A stretch of DNA of 33,309 nucleotides from Gelidibacter sp. (GCA_010906935.1 JAAFHC010000013.1:1-33309); one strand, 5' to 3'; shown: positions 25,124 through 33,142, counted from the first letter of the stretch. The notes: generated by a model not told the origin, from the letters alone. Translations and numbers: made by a program.

Positions 25124-25255
25124 AGTCCTACAATCAGAAAAATCCAATATACTACCAATAAATTAGAAAAATTGTATAAAAAGTTTCCAAGTTTGCCAAA
25201 AAAAGAAGTAATTGAGGCCTTATGCCACGGATTAATGGAAGTGTGTCCGTTTTAA
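25124..25255 (+). other. Coding-like remnant without a start codon
   Basis: A frame of 43 codons after a stop at 25121 reads like protein (LEKLYKKFPSLPKKEVIEAL and a C-terminal HGLMEVCPF) and ends at TAA 1 bp before the next gene. It has no usable start codon near its beginning. It could be the tail of a deleted gene in the space between neuB and the following GT-like gene. I do not recognise its family, and it does not resemble a SAF domain. Confidence 0.3.
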
Positions 25256-25256
25256 A

Positions 25257-26678
25257 ATGAAATATAGAATAATGAAGAAGAAAGTTTTTATTTTTTTACC
25301 TGATGGCGTAGGATTGCGCAATTTTGCATTAACCCATTTTAAAGAAATTGGGGAACAAAGGGGCGTTGAAATAGTATATTGGAACAATACCGTTTTTTCC
25401 TTAAAAGAAGGTTTTAATTATGAGGAAGTAAAAATAGAAAACCACAAATTACATCCATTTACCACGATTTTTACAAGAGCAAGAAAAAGAATAGAATTAA
25501 ATATTTTTGATCGTAAATTTAAAGAGTCCGTTTACAATACCTATAATTTTCCTCAATCTTACAAAGGATTTAACAATACTTTCAAAAGCATATTGGTTGA
25601 CTTATTCGTTTTTTTTGGTTCGAATGAAAAAGGATGGCAATTTGTGCGGAACCAAATTAAAAAACTGGAAAGAAAAAACACCAAATATGCCTATTGTAAA
25701 GCACAACTGCAACAACACAAACCCGATTTAATTTTTTGTACCAATCAGCGCCCCTCACAAGCCATAGCGCCATTGTTGGCTGCGCAGGATTTAGGGATTC
25801 CTACAGCTACGTTTATATTTTCGTGGGACAATTTACCCAAAGCAACCACCTTGGTTGAAACTGATTATTATTTTGTGTGGAGTAACCATATGAAAAACGA
25901 ATTGTTAAGGTATTGCCCTTATGTGCAAGAAAACCAGATTTTTGTAACCGGGACACCTCAATTTGAAAGTCATTTTAACCTGGAGCTTTTAATGAGCAGG
26001 GCACACTTTTTTGAAGCCCATAATTTAGACATCCAAAAAAAATACATTTGCTTTTCAGGCGATGACATCGTAACTTCACCGTTAGACCAGTATTATTTGG
26101 AAGATTTGGCAAAATCAGTGATTGAATTGAATCAGCAAGGATATCATTTGGGTATTGTTTATAGAAAATGTCCGGTAGATTTTACAGGACGATACAATGC
26201 TGTTTTAGAAAAATATAAAGAGGTGATTGTACCCCTTGATCCATTATGGAAGCCTTTGGGAGAAAGTTGGAACGAAATAATGCCAACCAGTGATGATTTT
26301 GCACTGCAAGCCAATATTTGTGAACATACCGAATTTGTTGCGAATATTGCATCTTCCATGGTATTTGATTTTGTGGCGCACAACAAATCGTGCTTGTTTT
26401 TCGATTATGAACAGCCGCAGCTTAAAAAAGGCATTCGTGATATTGGACAGAATTATAAGTATATTCATTTCCGCTCTATGCCTTCAAAGGATGCAGCGCT
26501 TTGGTGTAGAGATAAAAATGAATTGACAGCAACAGTTAAAAATATTTTGGACGGTAAAATTTCAAATGTTGCAGAGGGAAAGAAATGGTTTGACATTGTT
26601 GTTGGAGAAGAACCTACCAAAGCTTCACAAAAGATATGGGAAGGAATAAAAGAAATAATAAAAAAAATTAAGCTATGA
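25257..26678 (+). CDS. Probable GT-B-type glycosyltransferase, family uncertain
   Basis: A 473 aa protein (468 aa from the internal ATG at 25272). VFIFLPDGVGLRNFAL forms the first strand and loop of a Rossmann domain. NQRPSQAIAPLLAAQDLGIP (163-182) and the segment TFIFSWDNLPKATT are typical of two-domain UDP-glycosyltransferase or CDP-glycerol-transferase-like proteins, as is IFVTGTPQFESHF. In the second half, HTEFVANIASSMVFDFVAHN corresponds to the donor-side helix and loop that end such domains. It lies directly after neuA-neuB, so a role in transferring the CMP-activated nonulosonate is an attractive guess, not a demonstration. It overlaps the next gene by ATGA. No metal motif is expected in GT-B enzymes, so its absence is not informative. 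Confidence 0.62.
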   Translation: MKYRIMKKKVFIFLPDGVGLRNFALTHFKEIGEQRGVEIVYWNNTVFSLKEGFNYEEVKIENHKLHPFTTIFTRARKRIELNIFDRKFKESVYNTYNFPQSYKGFNNTFKSILVDLFVFFGSNEKGWQFVRNQIKKLERKNTKYAYCKAQLQQHKPDLIFCTNQRPSQAIAPLLAAQDLGIPTATFIFSWDNLPKATTLVETDYYFVWSNHMKNELLRYCPYVQENQIFVTGTPQFESHFNLELLMSRAHFFEAHNLDIQKKYICFSGDDIVTSPLDQYYLEDLAKSVIELNQQGYHLGIVYRKCPVDFTGRYNAVLEKYKEVIVPLDPLWKPLGESWNEIMPTSDDFALQANICEHTEFVANIASSMVFDFVAHNKSCLFFDYEQPQLKKGIRDIGQNYKYIHFRSMPSKDAALWCRDKNELTATVKNILDGKISNVAEGKKWFDIVVGEEPTKASQKIWEGIKEIIKKIKL

Positions 26679-27451
26679 ATATTAAAAATTTAATAAAAAA
26701 TGTATTTGGTATAAATAATATAAAATTTATTAAATCTTGGTTACGAAGTTCGAAAGAAAAAATACTTATTGAAAAAAGGCGTAAATTTTATTCTCAATTC
26801 CTTAAGCCAGATAGTGTTTTTTTTGATATTGGCGCAAATTATGGAAACAGAATAGAGCCTTTAATAAATGAAAAAATAAAAATTATTGCTATTGAACCAC
26901 AAATAGAGTGTATTAGGTATTTAAGAAAAAAATATGGAAAAAAAATTACAATACTTCAAAATGGTGTTGGAAAAAATATGGAAACCAAATTAATGTATAT
27001 TTCTACTAATGCTAATATTTTATCTTCATTCTCAAAGGAATGGATTGATTCTACCAAGCATAGTGGAAGATTTAAAAAGAGTAACTGGAATAAAACTCGA
27101 AACATAGAGATGATTACTTTAGATTACTTAATATCTACCTATGGAAATCCAGATTTTATTAAAATTGATGTTGAGGGTTTTGAATTGGAAGTACTAAAAG
27201 GTCTTTCTCAAAGTGTAAATGTTTTATCATTGGAATATACAGTTCCAGAGCGTATAGATGCATTAATGGATTGTCTGTGTTATCTAAATAAGTTATATAA
27301 TTCGAATATCTTGTTTAATTATTGTATTACAGAAAGCACAGAATTTTCTTTACCTAACTGGATTAATTATAATGAAATAATTAAGTTGGTTAATACCAAT
27401 GCATTTTTAAATACTCAATTTGGAGATGTTTATGCAAAATTCAATGGATAA
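26675..27451 (+). CDS. FkbM family SAM-dependent methyltransferase
   Basis: A 258 aa methyltransferase with VFFDIGANYGNR as motif I and IAIEPQIECIRYL as the second strand with its acidic end. The FkbM hallmark IKIDVEGFELEVLKGL follows, then LSLEYTVPERID. The first 35 residues are basic and helical-looking. Its ATG overlaps the stop of the preceding gene (ATGA), and a GT4 gene follows after 20 bp, so it belongs to the same transcript. It is distinct from the FkbM protein at 4216, and is more canonical (VEG in place of TDG). Likely O-methylates a sugar of the glycan; acceptor unknown. Confidence 0.87.
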   Translation: MNIKNLIKNVFGINNIKFIKSWLRSSKEKILIEKRRKFYSQFLKPDSVFFDIGANYGNRIEPLINEKIKIIAIEPQIECIRYLRKKYGKKITILQNGVGKNMETKLMYISTNANILSSFSKEWIDSTKHSGRFKKSNWNKTRNIEMITLDYLISTYGNPDFIKIDVEGFELEVLKGLSQSVNVLSLEYTVPERIDALMDCLCYLNKLYNSNILFNYCITESTEFSLPNWINYNEIIKLVNTNAFLNTQFGDVYAKFNG

Positions 27452-27471
27452 CTATAAATAACAAGTCAACT

Positions 27472-28617
27472 ATGCATATTGCCTTTTTAACTCCTGAATA
27501 TCCGCATCAAAAAATCAATCATTCTGCCGGTATTGGTTCCAGTATTAAAAATCTGGCTGTGGCATTGTCAAAAAAAGGACATGACATCACGGTCATTGTT
27601 TATGCCCAGAAAAAAAGCGAAATATTTGAAGAAGAGGGTGTAAATATTCATCTGCTTGAAAATAAAAAATATAATTTTGGCAAATGGTATTTTTATAGGA
27701 AATACATTCAAAATTACTGTGAAAAATTAATTAAAACGAAGAAAATTGACCTTATTGAAGCCCCAGATTGGACAGGTATAACGGCTTTTATGAAGTTTAA
27801 AATTCCTTTAGTCATAAGATTTCATGGAAGTGACACCTATTTTTGTTATTTAGAAAAAAGAAAGCAAAAATTAAAAAACTTTTGGTTCGAAAAATTGGCC
27901 GTTAAAAAGGCAGCAGCATTTATTGCACCCACCTCATTTGCTGGAGAAGTATCCCAAAAACTGTTTGGCATAAAAGACAGAACCATAAAAACCATTCATT
28001 ATGGGTTGGATCTTCAAAAATTTGAGAATCTCAATCCTGAAGTCTATGAAAATGGATTGATTTTGTATATAGGAACCATAATTCGTAAAAAAGGAGTTCT
28101 TGAATTACCAGCTATTTTTAGTTTAGTGGAAAAGCAATATCCAAGGGCTAAACTGATTTTAATTGGAGGCGACTCTTTTGATATTATATCACAATCAAAA
28201 TCAACATGGGGGTTGATACAACAAGAACTTGCTGTGAATATAAGAGAGAAAGTAATTTATTTAGGTAAAATTCCGTATCAGGAAGTACAAGCTTATATGA
28301 AAAAGGCCCATGTTTGTGTTTTTCCTACCTTTGCAGAAACATTGGGGATGGTTACCATTGAATCCATGGCTTTGCTAAAACCAGTGGTAAATAGCAATAT
28401 TGGTTGGGCGCAAGAATTAATCGTAGATGGGGAAAGTGGCTTTTTAGTACATCCTGAAAATCATCAGCAATATGCTGAGAAGATTATTTCTATTATAGAA
28501 AACAAGCAGCTGGCAGTGCAAATGGGTCAAAATGCACGTCGTCGCGTGGAATCTGTTTTTAATATTGAAAAGATTGCGGATAAGAATATTGAATTTTATA
28601 AATCTTTAATAGATTAA
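27472..28617 (+). CDS. Glycosyltransferase, GT4 family
   Basis: A 381 aa GT-B-fold retaining glycosyltransferase. IAFLTPEYPHQ (3-13) and SAGIGSSIKNLAVAL (18-32) form the first strand and glycine loop. IEAPDWTG and RFHGSDTYFCYLEKRK are acceptor-side segments well known in GT4 enzymes, and ILYIGTIIRKKGVLELPAIF opens the donor domain. The EX7E motif lies in FAETLGMVTIESMALLKPVV, followed by GESGFLVHP. Full family length. It is preceded by the FkbM gene and followed by a TTG-started GT2 gene 3 bp downstream. Donor unknown. Confidence 0.92.
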   Translation: MHIAFLTPEYPHQKINHSAGIGSSIKNLAVALSKKGHDITVIVYAQKKSEIFEEEGVNIHLLENKKYNFGKWYFYRKYIQNYCEKLIKTKKIDLIEAPDWTGITAFMKFKIPLVIRFHGSDTYFCYLEKRKQKLKNFWFEKLAVKKAAAFIAPTSFAGEVSQKLFGIKDRTIKTIHYGLDLQKFENLNPEVYENGLILYIGTIIRKKGVLELPAIFSLVEKQYPRAKLILIGGDSFDIISQSKSTWGLIQQELAVNIREKVIYLGKIPYQEVQAYMKKAHVCVFPTFAETLGMVTIESMALLKPVVNSNIGWAQELIVDGESGFLVHPENHQQYAEKIISIIENKQLAVQMGQNARRRVESVFNIEKIADKNIEFYKSLID

Positions 28618-28620
28618 GTT

Positions 28621-30159
28621 TTGATTATAGTTTATCACCAGAACAATCAGATTTCCAATGTCGTTTCCGTTCAAAACGAGCGTATTTCTTTCAGTCAAAA
28701 GGATTCTATAGCAGCTGGACTATTGCAAATAGCGGAACAGTTTCCCAATCAAAAGATAGTTTGGTGTCATTTAAATTATAGCGATAATTTAGATCTCGTA
28801 TCAATCGATACTGTTTTTCATCATGACAAAATGATGCTTTCTTATGCGCCTTGGGAGCAGCATTATTTGGGTGAAAAAATAGGCTATGTAGAAGAATCTC
28901 CCTTTATAAATATAAATAAAAAAGTAACCTATCCTTCCTGGCAAATGAGCAACGTTGTTGGTGTGTTGCACGCTTCATTACTATTAGCCATAAAAGATAA
29001 GATAAAATTGGATTCGGATTTTGATTATTACCTTAATTCAGTTGCCAAAGTATGCATGCCTTTGGGGTTATTTTGCTATTCGGAACCAAAACTGTTAAAA
29101 GGTATTGAAATTATTGAAATGCCTGTTCAGACCTCAAATTACACCCTTTTTAAATTTGTAAAACAGCATTACAAGGCAAGATGGGTGTTTTTATTGTTTT
29201 TAAATCTAATGATATATGAAAAACAATTTCCGTTTTTGGCTTTCCTTTATGCAGGGTTTTTTAAGAACAGAAATAAAAACAACATAAAACTGGATGATAT
29301 TGTTGTCAATTCCTCTTTAGAAGTGATCAATACAGCGACAATTGATGTGATTATCCCTACCATAGGCAGAAAAAGCTATTTATATGACGTATTGTGCGAC
29401 TTAAGAAAGCAAACGGTTTTACCCAAAAATGTCATAATTGTAGAGCAAAACCCTCTTGAAAATAGTAGTTCAGAATTAGATTATTTGCATACCGAAGTTT
29501 GGCCATTCGCTATAAAACACACTTTTACACATCAGGCCGGGGTATGCAATGCCAGAAATATAGCATTGAGCCAAATAGAAAGTGATTGGGTGTTTTTAAA
29601 TGACGATGATAATAGATTTGATGCCGATTTATTAAAAAATGTATTACAAAATAGTCAAAAGTATGGTGTACAAGCATTAATTACATCTTATTTAAAAACC
29701 AATGAAAAATTAAATTATAAATTTATCTCACAGACTGGTATTTTTGGTTCAGGAAATAGTTTTGTTAAAACATCTTGTTTAATAGATGTTTCTTTTGATA
29801 TGAGCTTTGAATTTGGGTACGGAGAAGATACCGATTTTGGTTTGCAATTAAGGAATAAAGGTTATGATATTATTTATTTTCCTAGTATAAAAATTGGTCA
29901 TTTATATGCGCCAATTGGTGGTTTTAGAATAAAACCTATATTAGCTTGGGATACTGAAGTGATCCAACCAAAACCTTCCCCTACAATTATGTTATTGAAA
30001 TTAAAATATGATTCTGAAAAACAATTTAATGGGTACAAACTTTTATTATTTTTGCAATTATTTATAAAGGGAAATATTAAAAATCCAATAAAATTTTATT
30101 TCTCTTATAAAAAAAAATGGAATAAAAGTGTGTTTTGGGCTGAAAAAATAAGATTATGA
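28621..30159 (+). CDS. Glycosyltransferase GT2 with ~235-residue N-terminal extension
   Basis: A 512 aa protein. The C-terminal part, from about residue 240, is a GT2 domain: IDVIIPTIGRKSYL (241-254), VEQNP (274-278), AGVCNARNIAL (306-316), NDDD (327-330) and FGYGEDTDFGLQLRNKGYDI. The N-terminal 235 residues match no domain I can name; they include KIVWCHLNYSDNLDL, a short hydrophobic stretch (WVFLLFLNLMIY, 188-199) and a PSWQMSNVVG segment. They could be a second, divergent transferase domain or a binding module. The start is TTG, 3 bp after the previous stop; no suitable ATG lies nearby. The gene overlaps the next one by ATGA. The GT2 call is secure; the role of the N-terminal part is unknown. 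Confidence 0.83.
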   Translation: MIIVYHQNNQISNVVSVQNERISFSQKDSIAAGLLQIAEQFPNQKIVWCHLNYSDNLDLVSIDTVFHHDKMMLSYAPWEQHYLGEKIGYVEESPFININKKVTYPSWQMSNVVGVLHASLLLAIKDKIKLDSDFDYYLNSVAKVCMPLGLFCYSEPKLLKGIEIIEMPVQTSNYTLFKFVKQHYKARWVFLLFLNLMIYEKQFPFLAFLYAGFFKNRNKNNIKLDDIVVNSSLEVINTATIDVIIPTIGRKSYLYDVLCDLRKQTVLPKNVIIVEQNPLENSSSELDYLHTEVWPFAIKHTFTHQAGVCNARNIALSQIESDWVFLNDDDNRFDADLLKNVLQNSQKYGVQALITSYLKTNEKLNYKFISQTGIFGSGNSFVKTSCLIDVSFDMSFEFGYGEDTDFGLQLRNKGYDIIYFPSIKIGHLYAPIGGFRIKPILAWDTEVIQPKPSPTIMLLKLKYDSEKQFNGYKLLLFLQLFIKGNIKNPIKFYFSYKKKWNKSVFWAEKIRL

Positions 30160-30956
30160 AAAATAATAATAAATTAATCAGTGTATTAATAACGCATTTT
30201 AATAGAGCACACGATTTATTTAAGTGTATAGAAGCAATTCATAACCTAGGTTTTTCTAATTATGAGGTGGTAGTTAGTGATGACGGCAGTGATAATGACA
30301 CAATAGCTTTAATAAAAACGTATAAATTTGATCAACTTGTATTGTCAGAAAGAAATAAAGGTCTTGCTGCTAATATTAATAAAGGTCTTAAAGCTTGTAA
30401 AGGTAATTATATTTTATATTGTCAAGAAGATTTTAAATTACATCACGAAATAAAAAATATCTTACCAGAATGTATTAAGCTTTTAGATTCTAATGAAACA
30501 GATTTAATAAGATTTACTTCAAATCTTAAATTTAATAAGTTGAATAGTTTATCGAGTAATATAAAGTCTATACCGAGATTTTCATTTAAAAATTTTCTAC
30601 AAAATTATTATCGATATAGCGACCATCCATTTATAACGACAAACCAATTTCATAATAAATTTGGTTATTATATGGAAAACACTTCAGGCCGCTATGGAGA
30701 AACTGAATACGGAATAAGAATAAGTAATTCTAAAGCTAATATAGCAATAACAAATAAAACTTTTGCAAATATTATAGATGGAAGTGAATCGATATTAATT
30801 AATGAGTTTAAACCTAAAAAGTATAAAATTATATTTAGTAAATCGATAATTAAAATTGTTAGAGCCTTTAGGTTGTATTTTGAGTGGGTTTTTTATATGA
30901 AGAATAGAAGAGGTTTAATAACATATAAAAATGCAAGAAAACTAACAAGAAATTAA
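30156..30956 (+). CDS. Glycosyltransferase, GT2 family
   Basis: A 266 aa GT-A-fold protein. ISVLITHFNRAHDL (8-21), VVSDDGSDND (39-48) and NKGLAANINKGLKACKG (67-83) are clear. The metal site is shifted to QEDF (90-93) within YILYCQEDFKL, a variant where an acidic pair replaces DxD. GRYGETEYGIRIS lies in the acceptor half. The C-terminus is strongly basic. It overlaps the preceding gene by 4 bp (ATGA), sits 2 bp before the next, and is visibly A+T-rich. Family likely; activity depends on whether the QED variant is functional. Confidence 0.85.
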   Translation: MKNNNKLISVLITHFNRAHDLFKCIEAIHNLGFSNYEVVVSDDGSDNDTIALIKTYKFDQLVLSERNKGLAANINKGLKACKGNYILYCQEDFKLHHEIKNILPECIKLLDSNETDLIRFTSNLKFNKLNSLSSNIKSIPRFSFKNFLQNYYRYSDHPFITTNQFHNKFGYYMENTSGRYGETEYGIRISNSKANIAITNKTFANIIDGSESILINEFKPKKYKIIFSKSIIKIVRAFRLYFEWVFYMKNRRGLITYKNARKLTRN

Positions 30957-30958
30957 TA

Positions 30959-31981
30959 ATGCTTAAAATATTTACAGATACCAATTATTTAACTGAAAAA
31001 AACAGAGGGATTGTTTTTCCACTGCTTTTTGATTTATGGTATATTAAAAATAAAAATATAGAAGATTACTATAGTTTGGTTGATGACTTTAAATTGGCTG
31101 ATATTGCAGTTGTTCCTGTTGATATTGCTTATTTCTTCAAAAAAAATAAAACCCAGTGGCTATATAATTTTATTGATGAAGGGAATAGATTAAATAAAAA
31201 AGTATGGGTTTACAGTGCTGGTGATTTTGGAATCACACTGAATAAAAACATTTATACTTTTAGATTGGGTGGTTTTAACAGCAAATTGGACAAGCACACA
31301 TTTATATTACCAGCATATACTGTTGATCCTTATAAATTGATTACCAATGAATTTAAAACAATACCTAAAGATAAATTACCTCAAATTGGTTTTGTGGGAA
31401 ATGCTGATGGAACTTGGGCTAAGCTGGCAAAGGAATTTTTAATTTATTTAAAACTTAATTTTAAAAGAATATTCAAAAACTATTTTTCAGATTATCAGGA
31501 ATTTTATCCATCTAGCTTAAAAAGATATCAATTTTTAAAAGCTTTGCAAAAAAACAATACTGTTAAAACTGATTTTATTTTTAGAAAAAAGTATAGGGCA
31601 GGTGCTAAAACAGAACAACAAAGAAAACTAACCAGTTTGGAGTTTTTTGAGAATGTTTATAATAATCCATACACATTTTGTTTAAGAGGTTCCGGTAATT
31701 TTTCTGTTCGATTATACGAAACGTTGGCGATGGGCAGAATTCCTGTTGTCATTGATACGGATATTCGGATGCCTTTAGGTGAGGTAATTGATTGGGAAGC
31801 GCATTGTGTAATAGTGGCAGAACATGATTTTATGACAAAACTAATAGACTTTCATAAAAATATAAATGAAAAAGATTTTGAACAAATGCAACTTAATAAT
31901 CGTAATTTGTGGCTAAATTATTTAAACCTTGAGGCATATTTTATTCGAATTTATTCAATTTTTAAAGAAAAAATTATATGA
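30959..31981 (+). CDS. Exostosin-like glycosyltransferase (GT47-type)
   Basis: A 340 aa protein of the exostosin-like group found in bacterial polysaccharide loci. IFTDTNY and DIAVVPVDIAYFF (49-61) lie in the N-terminal half, and QIGFVGNADGTWAKL (142-156) opens the second domain. The diagnostic stretch is YTFCLRGSGNFSVRLYETLA (238-257) followed by GRIPVVIDTD, which corresponds to the donor-binding end of exostosin domains. Animal exostosins build heparan sulfate; bacterial members have varied or unknown donors. It starts 2 bp after the preceding stop. Its stop overlaps the ATG of a broken GT2 gene, so it was formerly not the last gene of the operon. Confidence 0.82.
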   Translation: MLKIFTDTNYLTEKNRGIVFPLLFDLWYIKNKNIEDYYSLVDDFKLADIAVVPVDIAYFFKKNKTQWLYNFIDEGNRLNKKVWVYSAGDFGITLNKNIYTFRLGGFNSKLDKHTFILPAYTVDPYKLITNEFKTIPKDKLPQIGFVGNADGTWAKLAKEFLIYLKLNFKRIFKNYFSDYQEFYPSSLKRYQFLKALQKNNTVKTDFIFRKKYRAGAKTEQQRKLTSLEFFENVYNNPYTFCLRGSGNFSVRLYETLAMGRIPVVIDTDIRMPLGEVIDWEAHCVIVAEHDFMTKLIDFHKNINEKDFEQMQLNNRNLWLNYLNLEAYFIRIYSIFKEKII

Positions 31982-32064
31982 AATTTAGCCTCATCATTTG
32001 TACCTATTTGCGCCCGATCTTCGAAGTCTCCCGATATCGAAGATCACAACTTCAAGGAAAATGA
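31978..32064 (+). pseudogene. Truncated GT2 glycosyltransferase gene (5' end only)
   Basis: The frame begins MKFSLIICTYLRP, the standard first strand of a GT2 domain, and its ATG overlaps the stop of the exostosin-like gene (ATGA). After residue 13 the sequence is unrelated to any glycosyltransferase and stops at codon 29. The change coincides with a perfect inverted repeat (32016-32045). No other part of the gene is seen downstream, so it was cut by a deletion or insertion. Confidence 0.75.
32016..32045. repeat. 9-bp inverted repeat at the break in the GT2 gene
   Basis: GATCTTCGA (32016-32024) and TCGAAGATC (32037-32045) are perfect complements around a 12 bp spacer. It begins one codon after the last recognisable glycosyltransferase codon and so marks the junction with foreign intergenic sequence. 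Confidence 0.85.
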
Positions 32065-32131
32065 ATTGGATTTAACATAGAAATCATTACCCCAGCGCTG
32101 CGAAGTCCCCAAAAACGTCTCTGCGAGCCCG

Positions 32132-32147
32132 CCTGCCGGCCGGCAGG
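32132..32147. repeat. 16-bp perfect GC palindrome
   Basis: CCTGCCGGCCGGCAGG is its own reverse complement. Such CCTGCCGG/CCGGCAGG palindromes recur as intergenic elements in Bacteroidota. Only one copy is in this window. Confidence 0.85.
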
Positions 32148-32373
32148 AAAGCTTACTGAGGCGATACCGAAGCAATCGCCGAAGCAATCTGTCAAGAACT
32201 GCCGCAATCTCCATAAATAAATTACGCACTGGCTCTGTAACAATAATAAGCAACAGATTGCCGCATTTCAATGCGTTCCTCCCCATATCCATCGGGACAA
32301 AGGCGTTTCATGAGTATGTTTCACTCGTTTGTAAAGTCACCCAACTAAAAAATAACTATACTAAATTATTTAT

Positions 32374-32520
32374 GAAGCTATTTCCTGCTGTCCGCTACAA
32401 GTCCGCAACCCTGCCTGTCATTTTGTAAGGCTTTTTTCGTGGCTTCTTTTAGTCGCCCCAAAAAGCCAACAAAATTGTACAGCCATTATTTTACGGGCTT
32501 TCCGCTACCATCAGGGCTAA
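32374..32520. repeat. Dispersed-type element with internal hairpin
   Basis: Begins GAAGCTATTTCCTGCTGTCC and ends TCCGCTACCATCAGGGCTAA. These ends resemble a repeat that I recall downstream of many flavobacterial genes (GAAGCTATTTCCTGC ... TCAGGGCTA). TCCGCTAC occurs near both ends. Inside, GGCTTTTT (32429-32436) and AAAAAGCC (32460-32467) can form an 8 bp stem. Recognition rests on memory and not on a search. Confidence 0.5.
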
Positions 32521-32718
32521 AATGTAAGCATAAGAAAGTGATTTAAAAATTCCCAATAGTCTGTAAACTTCATACAAAACACTTTCAAAACCTTACCACA
32601 AAAATTTTACTTATGCCTAAAAAATAGAGTTAAAAATTTAAATTGTGTATTATTTTGTACATTAGCATCAAGTCTTATAGAATTAATAAATAGTCGAAGG
32701 TTTTAAAAACAGATCATT

Positions 32719-32934
32719 ATGCACACCTATAAATTACATTTACACAAAGAAGCGCAAGGTAGATTCACGGTTTCTGTGCCATCACTACCAGGTTGTATTA
32801 CTTATGGCGAAAATGTAGATGAAGCAATTTCTATGGCGAAAGAAGCCATTGAGCTCTATTTGGAGGAATTAAAAGAAAGAGGTGAAGTTATTCCAGATGA
32901 CAACAATGTTTTAGAATATTCATTAATTGTTTAA
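32719..32934 (+). CDS. hicB: HicB-type antitoxin (short form)
   Basis: A 71 aa protein with the HicB fold pattern: YKLHLHKEAQGRFTVSVPSL, then PGCITYGENVDEAISMAKEA and a helix IELYLEELKERGE, ending in the acidic VIPDD segment. It is expected to bind and neutralise the mRNA-cleaving toxin HicA. It has no C-terminal DNA-binding domain, as in many stand-alone short HicBs. The order here is hicB then hicA, with the hicA ATG 2 bp after the hicB stop. The pair lies outside the polysaccharide operon, beyond a repeat-rich boundary. The toxin partner is truncated, so this antitoxin may be a relic. Confidence 0.88.
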   Translation: MHTYKLHLHKEAQGRFTVSVPSLPGCITYGENVDEAISMAKEAIELYLEELKERGEVIPDDNNVLEYSLIV

Positions 32935-32936
32935 TA

Positions 32937-33086
32937 ATGAACTTGTCACCAAAACACCTCATAAAAATTTTGGAACAAAATGGGTTTTTATTTAAACGGG
33001 CAAAAGGATCACACCAACTTTATCACAATTCCATAACAAACAAGACCGTCATAGTCCCTATTCATGGAGGAAAAGATATGAAATGA
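32937..33086 (+). pseudogene. hicA: HicA-type mRNA interferase, truncated at the 3' end
   Basis: A 49 aa frame that is a normal HicA for most of its length: LIKILEQNGFLFKRAKGSHQ (9-27) with catalytic H26 in the GSH motif, then VPIHGGKDMK. Typical HicA proteins continue after HGGK with a final helix of about 10-14 residues (often like G-T-L-x-x-I-L-K-Q-A). Here TGA follows DMK at once, and the next bases are unrelated. The catalytic histidine is intact, but loss of the last helix probably weakens or abolishes activity. The stop overlaps the ATG of a short repeated ORF (ATGA), so that sequence seems to have replaced the end. Confidence 0.75.
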
Positions 33087-33142
33087 GCATAACCAACAAA
33101 TTGGTCGCAAATACCAATGATGATATGCGACCCGAGCGATAG
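33083..33142 (+). other. Degenerate copy of the repeated short ORF
   Basis: Nineteen codons, MSITNKLVANTNDDMRPER, aligning with MKSPLTKSLLQANTNED of the copies at 19666 and 33220 (shared S, TxxL and ANTNxD). It overlaps the hicA stop. DNA similarity to the other copies is low, so this is an older relative or a chance match. Confidence 0.35.

Larger units (their letters stand above)
32065..32718. other. Gene-free boundary region made of repeat fragments
   Basis: About 650 bp with no credible gene on either strand. It holds GAAGCAATC-type motifs (32168-32190), a GC-rich palindrome (32132-32147) and a longer dispersed-type element (32374-32520), followed by A/T-rich sequence before hicB. Its base composition is much richer in G+C than the operon. 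The sequence from about 32065 to 32340 resembles the mobile intergenic repeats of Bacteroidota chromosomes, judged from memory only. Confidence 0.6.

Noticed and set aside
25507-25731. Plus-strand ORF inside the gene at 25257-26678 in another frame
   Set aside because: Overlaps fully a better-supported long gene with clear domain motifs.
32044-32292. Two overlapping minus-strand ORFs in the boundary region
   Set aside because: They run through dispersed repeat sequence and the GC palindrome, and have low-complexity content without a family pattern.
32429-32467. Rho-independent terminator
   Set aside because: The GGCTTTTT/AAAAAGCC stem has a 23-base loop, is A/T-rich and is not followed by a T-run; it lies inside a dispersed-type element far from the last gene.
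32641-32660. Bacteroidota promoter for hicB (TTG and TATTTTG)
   Set aside because: The two boxes are only about 4 bp apart, far shorter than the usual spacing of around 19 bp.
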